Source: Heyndrickxia coagulans 36D1
GTDB taxonomy: Bacteria > Bacillota > Bacilli > Bacillales > Bacillaceae_C
Length of the DNA: 64,000 nucleotides
Reading direction: 5' to 3'
Assembly (NCBI RefSeq): GCF_000169195.2
Contig: NC_016023.1
Span: 1,488,001-1,552,000, forward strand
Below the pieces are notes generated by a model. It saw only the letters and a program-made list of their open reading frames with translations, ran no database searches and was not told the DNA's origin. Below are positions 1 to 8,606 of this stretch, piece after piece. The position numbers were made by a program, and so were the translations under genes. Each line of letters starts with the position of its first letter. The first letter of the stretch is position 1.

Positions 1-46
1 ACGTCTCAGATACAGCACTTGACAGTAAAATTAATATATGAAAAAA

Positions 47-103
47 CACCTCTACTTTTGGTATAGTTGATTTATCGAAAATCACTACCAAATAGAAGAG
101 GTG
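47..103 (+). promoter_or_regulatory. Long imperfect hairpin masking the transposase start
   Basis: The arm at 47-73 (CACCTCTACTTTTGG...) pairs imperfectly with the arm at 80-103, which holds the purine-rich ribosome-binding region and the GTG start. In RNA this would hide the start from read-through transcripts. Such protection is known for several IS elements; here it is inferred from the sequence. Confidence 0.5.
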
Positions 104-1474
104 TCTCCTACTATGATAGCGAAAAACAGCCTGAATAATCAACTACCAAATGAAATAAAATCAACATTTAAAGAGTTGAATGTGTTGAAACACTTGCGAA
201 TCGCCGGTATTACGAAGTCCTTTGGTTTTTCTTGTGCCTACATTTTTCAATTGATTTTTTGTATGATCTTTGAAAACAAAAACTGGTTCAGGATGTTGGA
301 AAGTAAGAAAGCTACAGACATTCCAGCCAAAGATACCGTTTATCGGTTTCTCAACCAATCAACGTTCAACTGGCGTCGTTTCCTCCTTTCACTGGTTGCC
401 TCAGTGATTGGAAAAGTTTCGAAATTGACACGTCATGACCGTCCGAAAGTATTGATTTTAGATGATTCATCTTATGACCGGAACCGAAGCAAACACGTTG
501 AGCTCCTGGCTCGCTGCTTTGATCATGCATCTCAAAAAATGCGTTTTTACAAAGGATTCCGCATGTTGACATTAGGATGATCTGATGGCGCAACATTCCT
601 ACCCGTTGACTTCTCATTATTGAGTTCGAAAAAGAGCCAGATCAACGGCATATCCGAAAATATCGATAAACGCAGCTCCGGTTATAAGCGCCGAAAAGAA
701 GCATTACAAACGGCACCAGAACAGATTCCCGGCATGATTGCCCGGGCGATGAATTCTGGTATCGATGCTTCCTATGTTCTAATGGATTCGTGGTTCACCC
801 AACAACCTCTCATCAAGGAGATTACAGAACAAGGTCTTGACGTAATTGGTATGGTCAAAAAATTAAAACAACGCTATTTTGTCGATGGTAAGCGTGTTAG
901 CCTAGATGAATTGTATCGTCTAGCTAAACCGACTAGTGGAAAGAAAGGAATCTTGCGTTCCATCCATACAACGCAGGCCAATGGCGTGCCAATTAAAGTT
1001 GTCTTTGTTCGCAACCGCAACAAGAAAAGCGACTGGTTGGCGATTTTGAGTACAGACTGTACACTGAGTGACCAGGAAATCATCCGTATTTACGGGATGC
1101 GTTGGGATATTGAGGTTTTCTTCAAAACAACAAAGTCCCTATTAAAACTACAAAAGGAATTCCAGAGTCGTTCATATGACGCGCTTATCAGCCACACGAC
1201 CATTGTGTTTGCAAGGTATATTGTCTTGTCATGGCAAAACCGTTGCAGTGTAGATGACAGAACATTAAGTGGCATGTTTTATGAATTATGTGATGAAATA
1301 GATGACCTTGATTGGGCTGTTGCATTGCAGCAGTTAGTCGAGATTCTTGAAGATACTCTGGATAAAAGTAATAAGAAAATTCAACAACTGATCAAAAGTC
1401 AACTACAACAATGGATTGCGGGTCTGCCGAATTATATCAAGGTATACCTACCTGTTTCAGTCTGCGAAAGTTGA
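101..1474 (+). pseudogene. IS4-family transposase, interrupted by one in-frame TGA
   Basis: One reading frame runs from GTG 101 (or ATG 113) to TGA 1472-1474, about 457 codons, and is interrupted only by TGA 578-580. Translation continues in the same frame as SDGATFLPVDF, so a single TGG-to-TGA change at a tryptophan is the simplest cause; this is not a frameshift. The DDE residues look intact: first Asp in LDDSS, second in VLMDSWF, and a C-terminal Y-(2)-R-(3)-E-(6)-K signature in YGMRWDIEVFFKTTK. That signature is diagnostic for IS4 transposases. Without stop read-through the product is two fragments, so autonomous transposition is unlikely. Confidence 0.85.
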
Positions 1475-1500
1475 GTGATTGAAATCAAGTGTTTTTTGCG

Positions 1501-1590
1501 TTAAAGTAACCATATAAAGAATCCTTTCTGTTTGGTTTTTGTTTTGGTTACTTTAACTTTAACAGAAATGGATTCTTTTTTCATTTTTTT
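1501..1590 (+). terminator. Interlocked inverted repeats ending in a T-run
   Basis: Stem 1 pairs 1501-1511 (TTAAAGTAACC) with 1546-1556. Stem 2 pairs 1519-1532 (GAATCCTTTCTGTT) with 1561-1575 and is followed by a long T-rich tract. One arm of each stem lies inside the other, so the pair could form a pseudoknot or alternative folds. Stem 2 plus the T-run looks like a Rho-independent terminator. Confidence 0.55.
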
Positions 1591-1686
1591 AATGAATTAC
1601 AATAAAGCCGAAAAGACTTGGTAATCCATAAGTTATAATAAGTTTCTGAATTTCTGTGAATAATTCAGGTTAAAGTTTCCTTTTTT

Positions 1687-1935
1687 ATGTTTATCCTTGG
1701 GCTTATTCTTTTTATAATTGCTATTACCCTATTTTTAACAGGCCAAGATATAAAATATTATACTCGTTTTCACCATTGGGGTTGGTTTGCTTGGGGTATT
1801 AGCTTCTTAGCAAGTATTGTTTCTTTTATTAGAAAAGAGCCTGGAAAGTTAAAAATGATTCCTTATATTGGCGCTCTTATTTTCGGAGTTATTATAGTAA
1901 TATGTCTTCTGTACTGGAGCTTTCATTTTGTATAG
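1687..1935 (+). CDS. Possible small membrane protein, 82 aa
   Basis: The frame encodes an 82-residue, very hydrophobic protein with about three membrane segments (residues 1-17, 30-47 and 58-80) and one basic loop (RKEPGKLK). I do not recognise the family. The ATG follows a run of T and has no clear Shine-Dalgarno sequence; no better in-frame start exists before the TGA at 1657. It lies between the IS downstream region and a repeat array, where remnants are common. It may be a real orphan gene or a leftover. Confidence 0.4.
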   Translation: MFILGLILFIIAITLFLTGQDIKYYTRFHHWGWFAWGISFLASIVSFIRKEPGKLKMIPYIGALIFGVIIVICLLYWSFHFV

Positions 1936-1957
1936 AATTTGTGGAGGGAACCAGCAT

Positions 1958-2281
1958 TGTCCTTCACAATGGCGATGAGGATACCGCCATGCAACCTGTC
2001 TTTCACAATAGGGGCGAAGGACACAGAGAAGAATCCCGCTGCGGAAAATATCTTTCACTACGGGAATGAAGGACACACGGAAAAGCTCCGCCAAGCCAAA
2101 TGTCCTTATAACGGGGATGAAGGACAAAAGGAGAATCGCCGGCGCCCCAAATGTCCTTCATAACGGGGATGAAAGACAAAAAGAGAATCCCCGTCTCCCG
2201 AAATGTCTTTCACAACAGAGATAAAGAAAAAAGGGATAGCCCGCCGCGCAATTTGTCTTCCATAACAGAAAAAGAACAAAG
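1958..2281. repeat. Array A: 7 hairpin units, about 52-bp period
   Basis: Seven degenerate copies of a palindromic core (TGTCYTTCAY, about 7 nt, RTGAARGACA) begin near 1958, 1997, 2049, 2101, 2152, 2204 and 2254. Apart from the first step, spacing is 50-52 bp. Linkers are purine-rich and similar to each other. The same core and period occur at 34333-35090. Because 52 is not a multiple of three, any translation changes frame at each unit, so the array is not coding. It fills most of the gap between the small membrane ORF and the DUF1646 gene. Confidence 0.8.
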
Positions 2282-2324
2282 CGGGAGCCATCCCTATACT
2301 TTTGTAAACCTGTCTTCAACCCTC

Positions 2325-3338
2325 TTATACAAACAAAATCACGACAAAATAAACGGCCATGGCGGCGAGACCGATTGGGAGGCCGAACCGGGCCCATTCC
2401 CGGCTTGTGATGCGGAGTTTTCCGGCGGAGATTATATTCGGGATATTGCCGGGTACAAGCATGCCTCCGCTGATCAGCAGTCCGAGCAAAATGGCCTGTA
2501 CCGTTTTGTCCGCCATTTTCGGGCTGATTTCTGCTGCTGCCAGTGTCGCATTGTCCAGCACGGCTGAAATCATATTGATCCAGTACAAAATAAACGGGCT
2601 CAAATCGAGCAGGAAGCGGTTAATGAGCGGTTCAAACCCAGCGCCGAGCAAGGTCAGCCCCATCACAAACAAGTAAATTTTCACTGTCCGCCCCGCAATT
2701 TCCACATACGACTCTCGTTTATGCGCCGTTTTCAGCCCGATCGCCGACTGTTCGGGTTTGATCACAATGGCAGCCAGAATGCCGAAAATCACAACTGCCG
2801 AAATGACTTCCGGCCCGATCAGGCGAAGCAAATAGAAAAAGTCCTCCCCCAGCTTGCTGATCGCAAGGGTGGAGAGCGGTTCGCCGATCGGCGTCAGTGC
2901 GGCGCCGAGCCCGATGGAAAAGCAGGAGTAGACGACGAGCTGTGTTTCCGATTTCCGGTCAAGCCGCAGCACGCTGACAATCACGACTAAAATTAAAGCG
3001 GCAATAATGGCCGTGATGACACTCGAAAGCAACCCGAGAATGATTACCGTCAAGGCAGCCAGAAGCGGAAACGGTATCCCCCGGTTAATGGCGGAAATTA
3101 CTTTTTCAAGCGGCCGCTCCAGCCAGCGGAACAACAGGCCGGCTACAAATACGGCAATGGTGATGTTAACCGGGTCTTCCAAAGCCTTTCTCAACAGAGG
3201 CTTGTCTAGGACACCGCCGGCAATGGCCGCAGCCCATCCCATGATAAACAAAAATATTTCCAAATTGCGCTCGACAAACGGCACAAAAAAAGGCAATAAC
3301 AAGACGAGCGCCAGGATGATGATCAAAGCAGAAATCAT
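2325..3338 (-). CDS. DUF1646 family membrane protein (probable anion or cation permease)
   Basis: The product is 337 aa with about ten hydrophobic segments along its whole length. The sequence (GLGAALTPIGEPLS near residue 150 and a C-terminal DNATLAAAEISP) matches my memory of DUF1646 proteins, which belong to the ion-transporter superfamily of ArsB/NhaD-like carriers. The substrate is unknown. The ATG at 3338 follows AAAGGG at suitable spacing. The gene stands alone, with repeat array A downstream and a MITE-like element immediately upstream that may supply or disturb its promoter. Confidence 0.7.
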   Translation of the reverse strand: MISALIIILALVLLLPFFVPFVERNLEIFLFIMGWAAAIAGGVLDKPLLRKALEDPVNITIAVFVAGLLFRWLERPLEKVISAINRGIPFPLLAALTVIILGLLSSVITAIIAALILVVIVSVLRLDRKSETQLVVYSCFSIGLGAALTPIGEPLSTLAISKLGEDFFYLLRLIGPEVISAVVIFGILAAIVIKPEQSAIGLKTAHKRESYVEIAGRTVKIYLFVMGLTLLGAGFEPLINRFLLDLSPFILYWINMISAVLDNATLAAAEISPKMADKTVQAILLGLLISGGMLVPGNIPNIISAGKLRITSREWARFGLPIGLAAMAVYFVVILFV

Positions 3339-3356
3339 CGGCCCAACCCTTTCTGT

Positions 3357-3483
3357 AAAAAAACTTATATAAAATGAACTTAAGTTTTTACATCAAGCCC
3401 AAGCATCCATTTGCATGAGAACTACTTTTTTGCGGCAGGCAATAGAGCGGCAATATTTTGTCCATTTTATATAGTTTTATTTT
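3357..3483 (+). mobile_element. MITE-like element, copy 1 (about 127 bp)
   Basis: The left end (AAAACTTATATAAAATGAAC, from 3359) is matched in inverted orientation by the right end (about 3467-3483, CATTTTATATAGTTTT). The interior holds ACTTAAGT and TACTTTTTTGCGGCAGGCAA. Related copies lie at 29218-29288 and, inverted, at 32707-32829. It has no coding capacity. The remaining gap to asnO (3484-3691) shows no clear promoter; a weak sigma-E-like CATACG at 3594 is not convincing. Confidence 0.65.
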
Positions 3484-3691
3484 ACCATAAAAGACATTTT
3501 CACTTCGTTTCACACCATGGTCTCCTGTTTTTTCCACCCCGCTACGCCTTCGCGTAAAATTTTACACATACGGGCCATGCACATTTCCGGGCATACGCCT
3601 ATATACTAATACAGCCGGTAAGAAAAATGGCACGGCAAAGCGGCTTTTATGGGCTGCAGGAAGTAGAGAAATTCAGGAGGGGTGAGCCGGA

Positions 3692-5539
3692 ATGTGCGGA
3701 ATAACCGGATGGGTCGATTTTCAAAAAGACTTGCGGAGTGAACTGGAAACAGTCAAAAAAATGACAGAGACGTTGACCAAACGGGGACCGGATGATACGA
3801 ATTACTGGCTTTCGCCACATGCGGCATTCGGCCATAAACGGCTCGTCGTTGTTGACCCTTTATGCGGTGTGCAGCCGATGACGCGGCAAAAGGACGGAAA
3901 GATGTATACAATTTGCTATAACGGCGAATTGTACAATACGGAAGATTTGCGCGCGGAGCTTTTGAAAAAAGGCTATACTTATCAGGGCCACTCGGATACG
4001 GAAGTGCTTTTAACCGCTTATATCGAGTGGAAAGAGGCATGTGTGGACCGCCTGAACGGCATTTTTGCGTTTGTGGTCTGGGACGGGAACAAGGAACAGG
4101 TATTTGCGGCACGCGACCGCCTCGGGGTAAAACCGTTTTTTTACAAAGCACACGGAAGCGGGCTTTTGTTCGGCTCGGAAGTAAAAGCGATGCTCGCCCA
4201 CCCGGATGTGAAAGCGGAAGTGGATGAGGCAGGGCTTGCCGAAATATGGGGGCTCGGGCCGTCGAGAACACCGGGGACGGGAATATTTCGCGGCATGGCG
4301 GAACTGCGCCCGGCACATGCGCTGAAGATGGATCGTAACGGATTAAAAGTGTGGCGGTACTGGAACGTGAAAAGCGCGCCGCATACGGAGGCAGCAGAGG
4401 AAACGGCGGAAACGATCCGTTTGCTCATTCAGGATGCGATTGTCCGTCAGCTTGTCTCGGATGTCCCGGTTTGCACGTTTTTATCCGGCGGCGTCGATTC
4501 AAGCGCCATTACCGCCATTGCTGCAGGCCATTTTCAAAGGGAAGGAAAAGGGCGGCTGCATACTTTTTCCATTGATTACGAAGGGAACGACCGCTATTTC
4601 AAAGCGAATGATTTTCAGCCGGATGCTGACGGGGTATTTATCCGCAAGATGTCAGAAGCATTTGATACAGTCCACCATCATTGCGTGATCACGCAGGAAG
4701 AACTGGCCGAATCTTTAAAAGCGGCTGTTCTCGCCCGGGATGTGCCGGGAATGGCGGATGTTGACTCATCGCTGCTCTGGTTTTGCCGCGAGATCAAAAA
4801 GGATTTTACCGTCAGCCTTTCGGGTGAGTGCGCGGATGAAATTTTCGGCGGGTATCCGTGGTTCCGGCGCGAAGATGATTTGAACCGAGAAGGCTTCCCA
4901 TGGATGCGGTCCCTCGATGAACGGATCGGCCTGTTAAAAGAAGGCTGGCAGGAAAAATTGCAGTTAAAAGATTACGTGATGTCGAAATATGAAGCGTCTG
5001 TTGCGGAAACGCCGCTTTTAGATGGCGAAACCGATTTGGAAAAAAAGCGTCGCCAGCTGTTTTACATCAATATGCTTTGGTTTATGACAACGCTCCTTGA
5101 CCGGAAAGACCGGATGAGCATGGGGGCGAGCCTCGAGGTGCGCGTACCGTTTGCCGATCACCGGATTGTGGAGTACGTCTGGAATATACCGTGGGAGATG
5201 AAGATGTACGGCGGCAGGGAAAAGGGCATTTTGCGGAAAGCGCTGGAAGGCATTTTGCCGGAAGAGATTTTATACCGGAAAAAAAGCCCGTATCCGAAGA
5301 CGCACCATCCGGCTTACACGGCAGCAGTGAAGCGGTGGCTCGGTGAAGTTTTGGAACAGAAAGATTCCATTTTGTATGAATTTTTGCATCGCGATCAATT
5401 AATGGAGTTGATGGAGACAGACGGGAAAGCATTCCGGACACCGTGGTTCGGACAGCTGATGACGGGCCCGCAGCTGCTTGCCTACCTCGCCCAGATCCAT
5501 TACTGGTTTGAAACATACAGGATTGACATTAAAGCTTAG
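3692..5539 (+). CDS. asnO: Asparagine synthetase (glutamine-hydrolysing), AsnO type
   Basis: This 615-aa class II glutamine amidotransferase/synthetase makes asparagine from aspartate, ATP and glutamine. The catalytic Cys follows the initiator Met (MCGITGW), the glutaminase domain covers about residues 1-200, and the synthetase domain carries the ATP-pyrophosphatase loop LSGGVDSSAI near residue 265. Length matches B. subtilis AsnO (YisO), the sporulation-associated paralogue, better than AsnB, which is slightly longer. The ATG has a strong AGGAGGGG ribosome site. It is monocistronic, with a terminator right after the stop. The AsnO rather than AsnB label is from length and overall similarity only. 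Confidence 0.85.
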   Translation: MCGITGWVDFQKDLRSELETVKKMTETLTKRGPDDTNYWLSPHAAFGHKRLVVVDPLCGVQPMTRQKDGKMYTICYNGELYNTEDLRAELLKKGYTYQGHSDTEVLLTAYIEWKEACVDRLNGIFAFVVWDGNKEQVFAARDRLGVKPFFYKAHGSGLLFGSEVKAMLAHPDVKAEVDEAGLAEIWGLGPSRTPGTGIFRGMAELRPAHALKMDRNGLKVWRYWNVKSAPHTEAAEETAETIRLLIQDAIVRQLVSDVPVCTFLSGGVDSSAITAIAAGHFQREGKGRLHTFSIDYEGNDRYFKANDFQPDADGVFIRKMSEAFDTVHHHCVITQEELAESLKAAVLARDVPGMADVDSSLLWFCREIKKDFTVSLSGECADEIFGGYPWFRREDDLNREGFPWMRSLDERIGLLKEGWQEKLQLKDYVMSKYEASVAETPLLDGETDLEKKRRQLFYINMLWFMTTLLDRKDRMSMGASLEVRVPFADHRIVEYVWNIPWEMKMYGGREKGILRKALEGILPEEILYRKKSPYPKTHHPAYTAAVKRWLGEVLEQKDSILYEFLHRDQLMELMETDGKAFRTPWFGQLMTGPQLLAYLAQIHYWFETYRIDIKA

Positions 5540-5566
5540 CCGGCTGCCTCAAGCCGGTTTTTTTGG
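5540..5566 (+). terminator. Rho-independent terminator of asnO
   Basis: Stem CCGGCT (5540-5545) / AGCCGG (5552-5557) is followed by seven T residues, starting one base after the asnO stop codon. Confidence 0.85.
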
Positions 5567-5687
5567 ATTTCAGACGCATTCGCATTGTCTCAAACATCAC
5601 TACGGCTATTATGGAGACACCTTTTACCTGCATTTCAGAAGCATTTCGCAGTGCCTCAAAACTCGCCCCTTTTTTGAACCCGCGCCC

Positions 5688-6629
5688 CTATTTTTCACTT
5701 TCTTTTTTCATGGCTTCTTCCGGTTGCGGCACGGCAGGCGGGATCCCGCGGCCGAATAAATGCTTTGTAAACCGGATCCACTCTTTTACCGCAAAAGAAA
5801 GGTATTGGTGTTTCGGCCAGATGATTGCCAGATTCCACGGGAGGACAGGTTCTTCCAGATGAATGATTTTGACGCGTTCCGGGTTAAACGCATGGCATAT
5901 TGTACTTGGCAGCAGGGCAACGCCGAGATTGGACGCTACCAATTCACAGATGAGGTCCCACTGGGTGCTTTCGTATATAATGTTCGGCATAAACCCAAGC
6001 TTCAAACATTCCTTTATAATCTGGTCGTGAAGGGCAAAATCTCTATGGAAAAAAATGAATTCCTCCTCTTTCAGCTGTTTCAGCCGGACGCTTGAGCAGC
6101 CTGCAAACCGGTGGGACGGGTGCACAAGCAGCACAAGCCGGTCATGGACAAACGAAAAATGCCCGAACACCTCATCATCAACCGGCATCACGACGGCGCC
6201 GAGATCCAATGTCCCATTTTCCACATCACGGACCACTTTTCTTGTAACATCTTCCACGAGCTGGATTTTAATATCCGGGTAGGCATGATGAAATTCATCA
6301 ATGACCCGGGGAAAATAGCGCGACCCGATCATTGGCGGCAGCCCGATCCGGATTTTTCCTTTTTTCAGGCCGGCCACATCATTGATCGCATCTGTCAGCT
6401 GCCGAAAAGCTTTCAGCGTTTTTTGCGCCTGCTGAAAAACGGCCTGTCCGGCATCGGTGAGGACGATTTTTTTCCCGGCGCGGTTAAACAAGGGGACGCC
6501 GAGTTCTTCTTCAAAGCTTTTTATCATTTTGCTGATTGTCGGCTGCGATACATAACATTCCCGGGCGGCTTTCGTGAAGCTGCCGTGAGTGGCAACGGAA
6601 ACAAAGTACTGGAGATGCTGGATATCCAA
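5688..6629 (-). CDS. cidR: LysR-family regulator, CidR-like (YwbI type)
   Basis: The product is 313 aa with an N-terminal LysR winged helix (residues 1-60: MDIQHLQYFV, SFTKAARECYVSQPTISKMI) and a periplasmic-binding-like effector domain (about 90-295). The TTG start at 6629 is preceded by AAGGAGGG at 7-nt spacing, so TTG is well supported. It is divergent from the cidAB-like pair, the same layout as CidR in staphylococci and ywbI-ywbH-ywbG in B. subtilis. Family members activate the holin/antiholin-like genes in response to acetate or pyruvate overflow; that function is inferred here from family and context. Confidence 0.82.
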   Translation of the reverse strand: MDIQHLQYFVSVATHGSFTKAARECYVSQPTISKMIKSFEEELGVPLFNRAGKKIVLTDAGQAVFQQAQKTLKAFRQLTDAINDVAGLKKGKIRIGLPPMIGSRYFPRVIDEFHHAYPDIKIQLVEDVTRKVVRDVENGTLDLGAVVMPVDDEVFGHFSFVHDRLVLLVHPSHRFAGCSSVRLKQLKEEEFIFFHRDFALHDQIIKECLKLGFMPNIIYESTQWDLICELVASNLGVALLPSTICHAFNPERVKIIHLEEPVLPWNLAIIWPKHQYLSFAVKEWIRFTKHLFGRGIPPAVPQPEEAMKKESEK

Positions 6630-6731
6630 CTGGAACCCTCCTTGTATAGATAAAAGGCATTTTTACCATTCTATATATTCATTTTACCTATTATCGCCGG
6701 CGCGGTAAACTAGTTTTAGAAGGTGAAAATA
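6630..6731. promoter_or_regulatory. Divergent cidR/cidAB control region
   Basis: The 100-bp divergent spacer holds several overlapping TTTTACC/GGTAAAA motifs and AT-rich dyads (CATTTTTACCATTCTATATA, ATTCATTTTACC), as expected for LysR binding. No consensus sigma-A promoter stands out. Confidence 0.4.
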
Positions 6732-7109
6732 TTGAAAAAAGTCCTGATCGGAATGTTACAGATTGTCGGTTTGTATCTGTTCGCTGAAGTCATGGGCGCA
6801 GCTGCAAAACTGTTGCACATCCCGCTGCCGGGCAGCATGCTGGCAATGATTGCCCTCTTTCTCCTGCTGCAATTCGGCATCGTCAAAATGGGCTGGATTG
6901 AAATCGGGGCCAATTTCCTGATGGCGGAGCTGCTGTTGTTTTTTATTCCGTCAGCAGTCGGCATGGTAAAGTATAGAAACCTGCTTGTCCATAACGGACC
7001 GGAAATCCTGGTTGTGATCCTGATCAGCCTGATTGCCGCGATGGCTTGTTCGGGATGGCTTGCGGACAAAATTGCAAATCGAAGGAGCGTGAAGATGCGT
7101 GATCGTTAA
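6732..7109 (+). CDS. cidA: CidA/LrgA-family holin-like protein (YwbH)
   Basis: The product is 125 aa with four hydrophobic segments (about residues 7-25, 30-50, 60-80 and 88-110), the topology of CidA/LrgA proteins. CidA proteins oligomerise in the membrane and influence lysis, acetate tolerance and pyruvate or small-metabolite export. I chose TTG 6732 because AGAAGG lies 8 nt upstream; the upstream GTG at 6723 overlaps that site. It overlaps cidB by 11 bp, indicating translational coupling, and is divergent from the LysR gene that probably controls it. Confidence 0.85.
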   Translation: MKKVLIGMLQIVGLYLFAEVMGAAAKLLHIPLPGSMLAMIALFLLLQFGIVKMGWIEIGANFLMAELLLFFIPSAVGMVKYRNLLVHNGPEILVVILISLIAAMACSGWLADKIANRRSVKMRDR

Positions 7110-7782
7110 AATTGTGTGCCTGCTGTTAACGGTTGGAAGTTACTGGATTTTCAAAAAACTGTACGGGAAATATAAAAAAATCTTTGTTTCCCCGCTCTTG
7201 GTCACGCCGGTATTATTAGGCGCCTTTTTACTCGGGGAAGATATACCGTACCGGGACTACCAGAAAGGCACCTCTGTTTTAACGGATTTGCTGCAGCCGG
7301 CCATTGTTGCTTTTGCTGTGCCGCTTTACCGCCATTTTAAAATCGTCCGCCAATATGCGGTTGAAATTTTAATCGGCATCGGGGCGGGATGGCTGATGGC
7401 AGTATTCCTTTCCTCGGCCATCGCCACGCTTTTCCATTTCAGCAAAAGCCTGGAGCACAGTATCATCCCGTTTACGATCACAACCCCGATTGCAATGGGC
7501 GTCTCTGAAAAAATCGGCGGCGTGCCGTCTATAACGGCTGTCTTTGTGATCTTGAACGCGATTATCGGTTCTGTGATGGCGCCGTGGCTGATCAAGCATC
7601 TGCGCATTAAAAACGAAATTGCCCACGGCATCTTGCTTGGAACGCATGCGAACGGGATCGGCACTTCTAAAGCGTTCGAACTCAGCGCCCGGTCAGGCGC
7701 CATTTCCAGCGTCAGCATGATTATCGTTGCGGCCATTTCCATTTTTGTTACGCCGTGGATGGTATCCCATATCATTCATTAA
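7099..7782 (+). CDS. cidB: CidB/LrgB-family membrane protein (YwbG)
   Basis: This 227-aa polytopic protein is typical of the LrgB/CidB family, including VTTPIAMGVSEKIGG-like and AHGILLGTHANGIGTSKAFE segments conserved in the family. It works with the preceding CidA-like protein. The GTG start at 7099 lies inside the end of cidA, with GGAG about 11 nt upstream. No other gene follows in the operon. Confidence 0.85.
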   Translation: MIVKIVCLLLTVGSYWIFKKLYGKYKKIFVSPLLVTPVLLGAFLLGEDIPYRDYQKGTSVLTDLLQPAIVAFAVPLYRHFKIVRQYAVEILIGIGAGWLMAVFLSSAIATLFHFSKSLEHSIIPFTITTPIAMGVSEKIGGVPSITAVFVILNAIIGSVMAPWLIKHLRIKNEIAHGILLGTHANGIGTSKAFELSARSGAISSVSMIIVAAISIFVTPWMVSHIIH

Positions 7783-7851
7783 TCTAAAACGCCGCATATT
7801 CTTCCTTTTTCAATGCAAAATATAGCTGTAAAAAAGGAAAGGAGCGTGCAA

Positions 7852-7998
7852 ATGGGCAGGCAAAAATACGGAAACCAGAATGCTGAGCGGAATAAAAATG
7901 CCAAGCTTGGAAATGAGGTTGCAGAAGAACTCGTGGAATTCTCCACGGGGAGAAAAGATGAAATCGACCAGAAAAAGAAAAAAGGTGTGCGTAAATAA
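7852..7998 (+). CDS. Small hydrophilic protein, 48 aa, unknown
   Basis: ATG 7852 is preceded by AAGGAAAGGAG at good spacing and opens a 48-codon frame rich in Lys, Asn and Glu, ending KKKKGVRK. Composition resembles minor small acid-soluble spore proteins or small Bacillus stress proteins, but I cannot name a family. A convincing terminator starts 4 bp after the stop, supporting a real short transcript. An upstream in-frame ATG (7813) lacks a ribosome site. Confidence 0.6.
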   Translation: MGRQKYGNQNAERNKNAKLGNEVAEELVEFSTGRKDEIDQKKKKGVRK

Positions 7999-8002
7999 AG
8001 GA

Positions 8003-8035
8003 AGCTGGCCTCGCCCCGTGCAGGCCGGCTTTTTT
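8003..8035 (+). terminator. Rho-independent terminator
   Basis: Stem AGCTGGCCT (8003-8011) / AGGCCGGCT (8022-8030), with one G-T pair, is followed by TTTTTTG. It terminates the small hydrophilic gene. Confidence 0.85.
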
Positions 8036-8098
8036 GTTTTGATGGAAAATCCGCCCCGAAACCGGTACAATGATAGTAACAGGCCTCTGGAGGAAGTG

Positions 8099-8593
8099 GT
8101 GAATTTGGCAAAAATAGCAAAAACAAATGCGATGCGGCTGCTTGATGCGCAGAAAATCCCGTACGGCATGCTGTCGTATGAGGTAAAGGACGGGAAAATC
8201 GACGGCATCTCCGTTGCGGCAAAAATCGGCAAACCGCCGGAAGCCGTTTATAAAACCTTGGTCACGCAGGGGCACAGCGGTGAACTTTATGTGTTTGTCA
8301 TCCCGGTTGCGGCAGAACTCGACCTGAAAAAAGCCGCAAAAGCAGCGGGCGAGAAAAAGATCGAAATGATCCATGTGAAAGATATCCAAAAATATACCGG
8401 CTATATCCGCGGTGGCTGTTCCCCGATCGGCATGAAAAAGCACTATGTGACATTTGTCGATGAGAGCGCAGCAACGCTTGATGAAATCGTTGTAAGCGCA
8501 GGAAAAATTGGGACACAGATCACTCTTTCCCCGCAAGGATTGCTGGAAGCTGCCCATGCAAGATATGCCGCTTTAACGCAGGAAACGCGATAA
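8099..8593 (+). CDS. ybaK: YbaK/EbsC-family aminoacyl-tRNA deacylase
   Basis: The product is about 164 aa and covers the whole YbaK domain, including GGCSPIGMKK, the region that forms the deacylation pocket. YbaK proteins hydrolyse mischarged Cys-tRNA(Pro) in trans to prolyl-tRNA synthetase. GTG 8099 is preceded by GGAGG at about 5 nt; TTG 8105 is the alternative. The frame is open further upstream, but that part overlaps the terminator at 8003-8035 and is not expected to be translated. Substrate preference is inferred from the family. Confidence 0.8.
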   Translation: MNLAKIAKTNAMRLLDAQKIPYGMLSYEVKDGKIDGISVAAKIGKPPEAVYKTLVTQGHSGELYVFVIPVAAELDLKKAAKAAGEKKIEMIHVKDIQKYTGYIRGGCSPIGMKKHYVTFVDESAATLDEIVVSAGKIGTQITLSPQGLLEAAHARYAALTQETR

Positions 8594-8606
8594 AGCGGCA
8601 TATCCT

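Larger units (their letters stand above)
14..1497 (+). mobile_element. IS4-family insertion sequence (boundaries approximate)
   Basis: This element carries one broken transposase frame (101-1474). The outer sequences share the inverted heptamer CACTTGA (left 17-23, right complement 1484-1490), which probably lies inside the terminal inverted repeats. I could not define exact ends or a target duplication, because the left end sits at the window edge. The family assignment rests on the YREK signature of the transposase. Confidence 0.7.

Noticed and set aside
1939-2567. Overlapping open frames within array A (e.g. 1939-2163, 2151-2567)
   Set aside because: The 52-bp period shifts frame at each unit, there are no ribosome sites, and the same repeats are open in several frames by chance.
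3594-3605. Sigma-E promoter upstream of asnO
   Set aside because: CATACG is present but -35 spacing and the rest of the -10 do not fit well enough.
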